From: DASZTU01 sp035493835
GTDB lineage: Bacteria > Pseudomonadota > Alphaproteobacteria > Rhizobiales > Devosiaceae
Length of the DNA: 42,741 nt
NCBI GenBank assembly: GCA_035493835.1
Contig: DATJHO010000102.1
Span: 1 to 42,741 of the forward strand
Direction of reading: 5' to 3'
Shown: piece by piece, positions 33,923 through 42,741 of the stretch
How the letters are laid out: each line of letters begins with the position of its first letter
Position numbering within the stretch: position 1 is the first letter of the stretch
Notes under the pieces: model-generated
Database searches by the model: none
Told to the model about the DNA's origin: nothing
The model's input: the letters and a program-made list of their open reading frames with translations, nothing else
Made by a program: the position numbers and the translations under genes

Positions 33923-34890
33923 TACTGCCCCGGCTGTCCCTGGCCCTGCGCCGCCGCCTGGGCATTGGCTTCGCTCTGCGCCTTCACCGCCGCCGCAAGG
34001 GTCGGATCGGGCACGCTCACGGGCGTGGTCTTCTTGAGGTTGGCGACGGCGTCGTCGAACTTCTTGAACAGCACTTGCTGCTGCAGTTGCTGGGCGAGCT
34101 GCGCCATCGGGATCGGCTGGGTCTTGCGCTTCTCATCGACGCGGATGATGTGCCAGCCATACTGCGTCTGGATCGGCTGCGACACCTGGCCCACATTGAG
34201 CGAGAAGGCAGCGTCCTCGAACGGCTTCACCATCTGGCCCTTCTGGAAGAAGCCGAGATCGCCGCCATTGGCCGCGCTGCCGGTATCGGTCGACTTGGCC
34301 TTGGCCAGATCCTCGAACTTGGCGCCACCGGCGAGCTGCTTTTCGATATCCTGCGCTTCGGCCTGGGTGGCGACCAGGATATGGCGCGCATGCACCTCGT
34401 CCTGCGGCTTGAAGGCCTTTACATAGGCGTCGTAGGCCGCCTTGACCGCATCGGGCGTCACGGCGGGAACGATATTCTGTTCGAAATAGGCCCGGCGAAG
34501 CGCCCGGTCCTCGAGATAGGCAAGGCGCGCCTTGTAGTCGTCGGTCTGGTCGAGCTTGGCGGTGCGGGCGGCCTGCCCCATGATCTTCATGTCGATCAAG
34601 ACGCTGACGAGGAACGCCTCGCGATCCTGCGGCGGCACGCTCTGCAGCTGCTGGCCAAGATCCTCGGCCGCGTAATTGAGGTCGGCGCCGGTGATGGTCT
34701 CGTTGCCCACCTTGGCGAGCACGTCCGTCGGCTTGGGAGCGGCGGGGGCGGCCGCTGCGCCGGCGGCGGCGGTCGCATCCTGAGCAAACGCGGCGAGAGG
34801 AGCACCTGCCAGGAGCACCGCTCCAAGGGCGAGAGCGCCGCCCAGCTGGATCGCGCGCGAGCGCATGGGTGACTTGTAGCGTTCAGTCAT
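33922..34890 (-). CDS. Secreted peptidyl-prolyl isomerase, parvulin (PpiC/SurA) type
   Basis: Protein of 322 residues with a signal peptide (cut near AFA, residue 36). A helical N-terminal chaperone part is followed by a parvulin domain (about 155-250; HARHILVATQAEA, GGDLGFFQKGQMVKPFED, QYGWHIIRVDE). It would help fold envelope proteins in the periplasm. The C-terminus is Ala/Gln-rich. The ATG at 34890 follows AGGAGAT. It precedes argJ with a one-base overlap and is divergent from secA. Confidence 0.92.
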   Translation of the reverse strand: MTERYKSPMRSRAIQLGGALALGAVLLAGAPLAAFAQDATAAAGAAAAPAAPKPTDVLAKVGNETITGADLNYAAEDLGQQLQSVPPQDREAFLVSVLIDMKIMGQAARTAKLDQTDDYKARLAYLEDRALRRAYFEQNIVPAVTPDAVKAAYDAYVKAFKPQDEVHARHILVATQAEAQDIEKQLAGGAKFEDLAKAKSTDTGSAANGGDLGFFQKGQMVKPFEDAAFSLNVGQVSQPIQTQYGWHIIRVDEKRKTQPIPMAQLAQQLQQQVLFKKFDDAVANLKKTTPVSVPDPTLAAAVKAQSEANAQAAAQGQGQPGQ

Positions 34891-34961
34891 CTTCAGATCT
34901 CCTTGAGAGGCGCGGGTCCCCCGGACGCGTCGGGCCGATGGTTTGGCCGATTTTGGTGGCG

Positions 34962-34990
34962 TTGACAAGACAAAGCCCCGCTCTTACATG
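34962..34990 (+). promoter_or_regulatory. Possible secA promoter
   Basis: TTGACA (34962-34967) is followed after 17 bases by TACATG (34985-34990), a weak -10. It would give a leader of about 105 bases before secA. Confidence 0.4.
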
Positions 34991-35100
34991 CTTTGCCAGC
35001 CATAAGAGGAGGGTGTGGTAAGCGCCGCCCGGCCCTGTTCTGCCGGTTGCCCGAGGAATGATATTATCCGCGCGCCCGCCCTAAAATAAGGACACGAGCA

Positions 35101-37923
<2,823 letters not shown>

Positions 37924-37946
37924 GCGTCGGGCGCGTGTGAAATGAA

Positions 37947-37975
37947 AAGGCCGCCTTCCCGGCGGCCTTTTTTTT
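37947..37975 (+). terminator. Intrinsic terminator of secA
   Basis: A stem AAGGCCGCC/GGCGGCCTT with loop ttccc is followed by an unbroken T-run, 23 bases past the secA stop codon. Confidence 0.92.
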
Positions 37976-38040
37976 CATGAGGCTGCGCTTGTGGCTCTGG
38001 CCATGCAACATCGCATCCCTCCCCCTTGCGAGGAGGGAGG

Positions 38041-38118
38041 CGAGACCTCATCCTGAGCCTGTCGAAGGACGAGGTCTCGTGCAGGCCGCCCTCGTGGTTC
38101 GACAAGCTCACCTGAGGG
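38041..38118. repeat. Two adjacent repeats (CGAGACCTC...GAGGTCTCG and CCCTCGTGGTTCGACAAG)
   Basis: CGAGACCTC and GAGGTCTCG (38041-38079) are inverted ends around the widespread core CTGAGCCTGTCGAAGG. The second repeat (38089-38118) is a copy of the 32392 element. Both lie between secA and the convergent L,D-transpeptidase gene. Confidence 0.7.
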
Positions 38119-38143
38119 CTTCCTTCAACGCGGTGGCAGCCGC

Positions 38144-39070
38144 CTAGATCCGCTGGAGGATCGAGCCCATCAGCGAGGTGGGGGCCGCCGGTTGCATCGC
38201 AGCATTGGTGCCGGAGGCGAGGGCGGTTCGCATGGCGGCAGCGTCCGCGGCGGCCTTTCCGGCAAGCTCGGCTTTCAGCGCCGGATCGGTGGTGAGCGCC
38301 GGGCAGACGGCGGTGGCATCGAGCGGCTGGCCGCCGGGGCCGGTCGAATTGAAGACATATTTCTTGTCGCAGACGTCCCAGCTGGGTGGCTTCTTGGTCA
38401 GCTCGAAACTGTCATAGCCGGTCTTGATGTTCTGCCAAAACGGCAGGTTCGGGCTGCCCGCCTGCTTGGCGAGGTTTTCCGGCGTCATGCGGAACGGGAA
38501 GATCTCGAGCTGCACCACCCGGTTGCCGCCGGCAAAGCTTTCCCGCATCAGCGCAAAGATGTCACCGATCTCCTTGTCGGTCATGGCGTAGCAGCCGGAC
38601 GACGAGCAATCGCCATGGATCATCAGGTTCGAGCCGGTGCGGCCATAGGCGCGGTCGAACTTGTTGGGAAAGCCGGTGTTGAAGGCGAGGTAGTAGTTCG
38701 AATAGGGATTCATCAGCCCCGGGGTGATGTCGTAAAACCCCTCGGGCGATTGCCGGTCGCCTTCGACCACTTTTGGCCCCAGCCCGCCCGACCACGAGCA
38801 GATCTGGTAGCTGGTCAGGAGCTTGTAGGGGCCGCTGCTGGTCTGCTTCCAGACTTCCAGCGTTGAATCCTGCTTGAAGATGCGGATCATCATGGCCGCG
38901 CCGGGGCTCGAGCCGATATCGCGGATCTTGCTGATCAGATCTCCCGAGAGCGGGGCATTGGCCTTGGCATCGGTTTCTGTGCCAAGCCCGAACCCGCCGC
39001 AGGCGGCGAGCCCCAGCGTCATGGTGAGCAGGGAGAGTAGAAGCGCGAGTTTCTGGAAGAGCGACTGCAT
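38144..39070 (-). CDS. L,D-transpeptidase family lipoprotein (YafK/DpaA-like)
   Basis: Protein of 308 residues. The signal peptide ends in a lipobox LAAC with Cys24. The YkuD-type catalytic region has H152 and C160 in HGDCSSSGCYAMTD, which is the YafK/DpaA form of the motif. YafK (DpaA) in E. coli detaches Braun's lipoprotein from peptidoglycan, so a hydrolytic role on meso-diaminopimelate links is as likely as transpeptidation. The C-terminus has two more cysteines (CDKKY, VCPAL) that may pair. Ribosome site is weak. Confidence 0.88.
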   Translation of the reverse strand: MQSLFQKLALLLSLLTMTLGLAACGGFGLGTETDAKANAPLSGDLISKIRDIGSSPGAAMMIRIFKQDSTLEVWKQTSSGPYKLLTSYQICSWSGGLGPKVVEGDRQSPEGFYDITPGLMNPYSNYYLAFNTGFPNKFDRAYGRTGSNLMIHGDCSSSGCYAMTDKEIGDIFALMRESFAGGNRVVQLEIFPFRMTPENLAKQAGSPNLPFWQNIKTGYDSFELTKKPPSWDVCDKKYVFNSTGPGGQPLDATAVCPALTTDPALKAELAGKAAADAAAMRTALASGTNAAMQPAAPTSLMGSILQRI

Positions 39071-39416
39071 GACGCTGACGTAAAGATGAGGTCGTTGGAG
39101 CTTACAGCCACGATGGTTAGCGGGCCCTGAGCATTTAAGGTAAATGCAATGCTAACGGCGGCTTTTCGGGGTGGGCTGCGGTGCTCGTGGCGAGGCCCCT
39201 CACCCAACCCTCTCCCCCAAGGGAGAGGGCTCCTTGTGAAGCAGCCGTGCCCCATCGATCCCCCGTCAATTCCCGCCTGCGCGGGAATGACGTGGGGCGA
39301 AAATGGCAGCACTGAGTGGCCGTCGCGGCCTCGCTCTTCCTTCTCCCCTTGCGGGAGAAGGTGGCGCGGAGCGCCGGATGAGGGGTGGGCCGCAGATGCA
39401 GCCGCCGGCCAAACGT
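39071..39416. other. Gene-free interval filled with three repeat fragments
   Basis: It holds a partial CCCCTCACCC element (about 39194-39240, related to 17578-17697), a single TCCCGC hairpin with GTCA/TGAC ends (39265-39291) and half of the CCCCTCATCCG element (about 39335-39390, related to 29795-29918). Nothing in it looks coding. Confidence 0.65.
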
Positions 39417-40376
39417 TCAGGCCAACGCCGACCCGATCGCCAAGAACTTCTCGCGGCGTTGCTCGCGGATCTCGAGGCGCCCCTTGTTGCCGGCAAAGCT
39501 CGCAAGAAACTCCTCGATAGCGGTGCGGGTCGAGGCCATCACCACATCCGGATGCCGGTGGGCGCCGCCGACCGGTTCGGCAATGATCGCGTCGATGACG
39601 CCGAAGCCGAAGAGGTCCTGCGCCGTGATCTTCATGTTGGTGGCCGCGTCCTGTGCCTTGGCCGCGTCCTTCCAGAGGATCGAGGCGGAGGCTTCGGGGG
39701 AGGCGACCGCATAGATCGCGTGCTCGAGCATCAACACCCGGTTGGCGGTTGCAATGGCGATAGCGCCGCCCGAGCCCCCTTCGCCGATGATGACGGCAAG
39801 GTTGGGCACGCCGAGCTCGAGGCATTTTTCCGTCGAGCGGGCGATCGCTTCCGCCTGCCCGCGCTCCTCGGCCTCGATGCCGGGATAGGCCCCGGAGGTA
39901 TCGACGAACGAGATCACCGGAATGTTGAAGCGATCGGCCATGTCCATGACGCGGACCGCCTTGCGGTAGCCCTCGGGGTTGGCCATGCCGAAATTGTGCT
40001 TCAGCCGGGTTTCGGTGTTGTGGCCCTTTTCCTGGCCGAGAATGGCGACGGACTGGCCGTTGAAGCGGCCGAAGCCGGCGAGCAAAGCGGCATCCTCGCC
40101 GAACTTGCGATCACCGGCGAGCGGCGTCCATTCGGTGAGCAGGCCCTTCACGTAGTCGGAAAAATGCGGCCGCTGCGGATGGCGCGCCACCTGCGTCTTC
40201 TGCCAGGGCGTCAACTTCTTGTAGATCTCGGCCAGCGCTTCCTCGGCCCGCGCCGACAGCCGATTGACCTCTTCGTCGATCGAGACCGCCTGGTCGGTGG
40301 AGGAAAGCGACTTCAGCTCGGCGATCTTGCCTTCGAGCTCGGCCACCGGCTTTTCAAAATCGAGATAAGTCTGCAT
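39417..40376 (-). CDS. accA: Acetyl-CoA carboxylase carboxyltransferase subunit alpha
   Basis: Protein of 319 residues, standard AccA. With AccD it moves the carboxyl group from biotin to acetyl-CoA, the first step of fatty acid synthesis. The start MQTYLDFEKPVAELEGKIAE is typical, and the CoA-binding crotonase-like core with GEGGSGGAIAIA and SPEASASILWKD is intact. A GGGACGGGG stretch precedes the ATG. It follows xerD and the DUF218 gene in the same direction, 147 bases after the latter. Confidence 0.97.
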   Translation of the reverse strand: MQTYLDFEKPVAELEGKIAELKSLSSTDQAVSIDEEVNRLSARAEEALAEIYKKLTPWQKTQVARHPQRPHFSDYVKGLLTEWTPLAGDRKFGEDAALLAGFGRFNGQSVAILGQEKGHNTETRLKHNFGMANPEGYRKAVRVMDMADRFNIPVISFVDTSGAYPGIEAEERGQAEAIARSTEKCLELGVPNLAVIIGEGGSGGAIAIATANRVLMLEHAIYAVASPEASASILWKDAAKAQDAATNMKITAQDLFGFGVIDAIIAEPVGGAHRHPDVVMASTRTAIEEFLASFAGNKGRLEIREQRREKFLAIGSALA

Positions 40377-40523
40377 CCCCGTCCCGGGTTGTTAAGGCGC
40401 CAATATCGAGCGCCCCTGTTAGGTCAAAGTTGGCCGGAAATTGGCGATGTGACAGCGACAAGTCAAGGGAGGCCTCTACAGTCATCGCACCCCAAGGCCC
40501 CCCTCCCCGGCCCTCACGGCCCC

Positions 40524-41111
40524 TCAACGCCCGAACAGCCGATACTCCAGATTAAAATACGTCTCCTTGACCAGCATCGGCACCTGGCTGAAGACGGTGC
40601 GGAAGCGCGTCGTCGGGGTCGGCGAGGGCGCGGCGTCGAGCCCGGCATCGGCGGCGATCTGCATCGCTCGCATCATGTGCAGCGGATCGGAAACGATCAG
40701 CACCTTGCCAAGGCCGTGCTCGGCAATGATGGGTTTTACGTTGTCGATGTTCTGCCGGGTGTCGCGCGAGCGCGTTTCAGTCAGGATCGCCGCCGCCGGC
40801 ACGCCTTCGGCCACCGCCCGGTCGCGCCCGGCCGACGCTTCGGTAACGCGCTCGCCCAGCCCCTTGCCGCCGGTCATGATGATGTATTTGACCGCACCGG
40901 CCTTGTAGAGCGCAATGGCGTGCTCGATGCGCTCTACATAGACGGGCGACGGCCCGGTGGTCCGCACCGCCGCCCCGAGGACGATTGCAGCGTCGGCCGG
41001 CCCATCGTCGGACATCGTCGCATAGCGCAGGACGGCAAGGCCGAAGCCGGCGGCCACGAGGACCGGAATTGCGGTGACGACGGCACAGCCGAGCAGCACC
41101 TTGCGGATCAT
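40524..41111 (-). CDS. YdcF/SanA-like DUF218 membrane protein
   Basis: Protein of 195 residues with one N-terminal membrane anchor (about 5-28) and a DUF218 domain outside the membrane: DAAIVLGAAV, YIIMTGGKG, ETRSRDTRQNIDN and IVSDPLHMMRA. The family includes SanA and YdcF and is linked to envelope barrier function; the reaction is not known. It starts four bases past the xerD stop codon, so they are probably one operon. Confidence 0.87.
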   Translation of the reverse strand: MIRKVLLGCAVVTAIPVLVAAGFGLAVLRYATMSDDGPADAAIVLGAAVRTTGPSPVYVERIEHAIALYKAGAVKYIIMTGGKGLGERVTEASAGRDRAVAEGVPAAAILTETRSRDTRQNIDNVKPIIAEHGLGKVLIVSDPLHMMRAMQIAADAGLDAAPSPTPTTRFRTVFSQVPMLVKETYFNLEYRLFGR

Positions 41112-41115
41112 CCGG

Positions 41116-42030
41116 CTAGTCCTCGTCCGCCAGCGGGTGATGCGTCTCGACCAGCGTCCTCAGCTTTTCGTCGAGCACATGCGTGTAGATCTGGGTCGTC
41201 GAGATATCGGCATGGCCGAGCAGCGTCTGCACGACGCGCAAATCCGCCCCGCCCGCCAGCAGATGGCTGGCGAAGGCGTGCCGCAGCACGTGCGGGGCAA
41301 TGCGCGCCGCCCCGATCCCGGCGCGGGCGGCCAGCCCCTTGAGCTCGCGGCCGAAAACCTGCCGGGTGAGATGTCCGGATTCGCCGGCGGCGGGAAAGAG
41401 CCAGGGCCCAGGCGGCAACGTTGCCACATAGGCTTTTACGGCATCGCGCGCCCGATCGTTGACCGGCACGACGCGTTCCTTTTGGCCCTTGCCGATGACA
41501 GTAAGAAAACTTGCGTCCCGCATCACCGCCGAGCGCTTGAGCCCCACCAGTTCGGAGACGCGCAGGCCTGTGGCATAGAGCAGTTCCAGCAACACATAGA
41601 GCCGCAGCGCTGATGCTTCCTTGCCATCGCTCGCGGGGGTGTTCGCCTCCTCCTCGGCCAGCGTCAGCATTCGGTCGACTTCGGCAACCGACAGCACTTT
41701 AGGGAGGGGCCGGCGCGCCTTGGGGCTGGCGACGATGCGGGTGGGATCGTCGGCGCGAAGATTGTCGGCACAAAGAAAGCGATGGAATTGCCGGAGTGCC
41801 GAGAGCCGCCTGGCGCTACTTGCGGCGGAAAGCTCCGCGCTCAGCAATTCGAGGTAGGCAACCACCTCGTCGCGCTGCGCCGTCTGCGGCGAGGACCCGC
41901 GGGCGGCCAAAAACCGCAGATAATCGGAGAGGTCGCGCCGATAGGCCTCGATGGTGTTTTTGGCGGCGCCGCGCTCGGCGCTCATCATCTCGAGGAAGGC
42001 GTCCACCAGATGGTCCGACGAGCCGCTCAT
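41116..42030 (-). CDS. xerD: Tyrosine recombinase XerD
   Basis: Protein of 304 residues. With XerC it resolves chromosome dimers at dif near FtsK. The N-terminal SAM-like core-binding domain (about 1-95) is followed by the catalytic domain with R157 (ATGLRVSE), K181 (IGKGQKER), H247 and R250 (HVLRH), H273 (LLGHADI) and nucleophile Y282. All residues are present. The gene position next to accA is the usual one for XerD in alphaproteobacteria. Its start overlaps the previous small gene by four bases (ATGA). Confidence 0.93.
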   Translation of the reverse strand: MSGSSDHLVDAFLEMMSAERGAAKNTIEAYRRDLSDYLRFLAARGSSPQTAQRDEVVAYLELLSAELSAASSARRLSALRQFHRFLCADNLRADDPTRIVASPKARRPLPKVLSVAEVDRMLTLAEEEANTPASDGKEASALRLYVLLELLYATGLRVSELVGLKRSAVMRDASFLTVIGKGQKERVVPVNDRARDAVKAYVATLPPGPWLFPAAGESGHLTRQVFGRELKGLAARAGIGAARIAPHVLRHAFASHLLAGGADLRVVQTLLGHADISTTQIYTHVLDEKLRTLVETHHPLADED

Positions 42031-42266
42031 TCCGGCGTATTCACCACCCGTGCATTGGGATCGTCCGGCTGCTGCAGGGTTGCCGCGGCGGTGACCGGCG
42101 CCGCCGGCCTGGGAACCACCGGCGTCAGCACCAGGTCGCGCTGCGGAATCCGGACGGTGATCTCCTTTTCTCCCGGCTTGACGTAGATCGTCAGGGCGAA
42201 GAGGCCCGCGAAGACGAGGCAGCCCAAGAACAGCAGGGCGAAGATGAGGCGGATGAGAGTCGGCAT
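42027..42266 (-). CDS. Small single-span membrane protein upstream of xerD
   Basis: Protein of 79 residues: one membrane segment (about 5-28, LIRLIFALLFLGCLVFAGLF) followed by a short outer part ending in a Pro/Ala-rich tail. The four-base ATGA overlap with xerD indicates translational coupling. Similar small proteins occur at this place in other Hyphomicrobiales to my recollection; the function is unknown. Confidence 0.78.
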   Translation of the reverse strand: MPTLIRLIFALLFLGCLVFAGLFALTIYVKPGEKEITVRIPQRDLVLTPVVPRPAAPVTAAATLQQPDDPNARVVNTPE

Positions 42267-42507
42267 TCAGGCCCCTGCGACGTATCCCGGTCGGCGTCGT
42301 ACCGCACGATCATTAAGCCGCGGTAATGGTCCGAGAGTTTTGGTCCTTTTTGCGGAGTCGGGCAAGAGTCTGCCGTCCCCCAAGGAGCCGTGCCGCAGTA
42401 CCGGCAGCCGGGCCAGGGTGCTCCCCATCGCCAACGCTGCGCTTCTAAAGACACTCCCGCCCCGCAAGGGCGAGGGAGACGATGGGACAAAGTCTGCGGG
42501 TTGGCCG

Positions 42508-42540
42508 CCCTCGTGGTTTGAGAAGCTCACCATGAGAGCT
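42508..42540. repeat. Repeat CCCTCGTGGTTTGAGAAGCTCACC
   Basis: A copy of the 32392 and 38089 repeats with two changes, just past the end of the cyclopropane fatty acid synthase gene. The rest of the space 42267-42507 shows no gene. Confidence 0.65.
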
Positions 42541-42548
42541 TGCTCGCC

Positions 42549-42741
42549 TTAGCGTTGCGTCACATAGCCCTCGGGGACGCCCTTGGTCGAGAGCACGAAC
42601 TGCCAGACTTGGATGGCTCGGGCGCGGAAACCGCCGGCGCAGCAGAGAAGGTAATACTGCCACATGCGGTAGAAGCGCCACTGCTCCGGCGTCTGCGGGG
42701 TGGGCCACTTGGTGCGGAAATTGTCCCACCAGGCGACCAGC
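42549..42741 (-). CDS. Cyclopropane-fatty-acyl-phospholipid synthase, C-terminal end (cut by window edge)
   Basis: The minus strand from the right edge codes 63 residues and a TAA stop at 42549. WWDNFRTKWPTPQTPEQWRF, then FYRMWQYYLLCCAGGFRAR and IQVWQFVLS is the typical C-terminus of CFA synthases, which add a methylene group from S-adenosylmethionine to unsaturated membrane lipids. The start and the catalytic part lie outside the window, so completeness cannot be judged. Confidence 0.85.
   Translation of the reverse strand, partial: LVAWWDNFRTKWPTPQTPEQWRFYRMWQYYLLCCAGGFRARAIQVWQFVLSTKGVPEGYVTQR

Noticed and set aside
39303..41342. 679-codon plus-strand open frame across accA, the DUF218 gene and xerD
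   Set aside because: It runs antisense to three recognised genes and through two intergenic spaces, so it is a shadow of GC-rich code.

Overview
The window is a high-GC, densely coded chromosomal segment of an alphaproteobacterium, most likely of the order Hyphomicrobiales (Rhizobiales) and probably Devosia-like. The order-level call rests on gene content and order: lysC-ptsP-prfA-prmC-DUF4167-clpB with a divergent ubiG, the comF-grxC-nitrilase-DUF1178 cluster, a PpiC-type isomerase and argJ opposite secA, and xerD-accA. It also rests on the rRNA leader and the intergenic palindromes. The genus-level guess is inference from general familiarity only.

Layout. Bases 1-440 hold the leader (boxA) and two tandem sigma70-like promoters of an rRNA operon that reads leftwards out of the window; its 16S gene would lie just outside. 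From 0.75 to 5 kb come an M23 envelope peptidase, a DHA2-type MFS exporter and a small VOC protein. From 5.6 to 11.4 kb is an accessory stretch: a hypothetical protein, a small secreted two-cysteine (HdeA/HdeB-like) protein, a periplasmic sulfatase with a periplasmic HAD phosphatase, and an aldo/keto reductase. From 11.7 to 24.7 kb is a conserved core block: bestrophin, clpB, DUF4167, prmC, prfA, ptsP, lysC and ubiG. Between lysC and ubiG lies about 1.3 kb of extra DNA with a SnoaL-like protein, an ubiG-like fragment and a second copy of the small two-cysteine protein. From 24.7 to 27.3 kb there are two decayed type II toxin-antitoxin modules (dinJ with a broken yafQ; a vapB with an internal stop), an aldo/keto reductase and a VOC protein. 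From 27.3 to 42.7 kb the genes are again core: DUF1178, nitrilase, grxC, comF, a methyltransferase, flp pilin, mutT, GNAT, argJ, ppiC, secA, an L,D-transpeptidase, accA, DUF218, xerD, a small membrane protein and the 3' end of a cyclopropane fatty acid synthase gene.

How the genes work together. Most encode housekeeping functions: translation termination (prfA with its methylase prmC), protein quality control and export (clpB, ppiC, secA), cell-wall work (M23, L,D-transpeptidase), lipid synthesis (accA, cfa), amino-acid synthesis (lysC, argJ), nitrogen PTS control (ptsP), oxidative damage control (mutT, grxC) and chromosome dimer resolution (xerD). Almost every junction between core genes carries short palindromic repeats of about five families, several with the two-arm architecture of REPIN-like elements.

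The most interesting unexplained signal is the pair of small secreted two-cysteine proteins 17 kb apart. They share not only the protein but also about 87 bases of upstream DNA, including a promoter-like block and a 16-base stem-loop immediately before the Shine-Dalgarno sequence. The next is the dinJ promoter, with two palindromes of form TGTnGCnACA spaced one helical turn apart, kept beside a toxin gene that is clearly broken. No CRISPR array, tRNA, transposase or prophage was seen.
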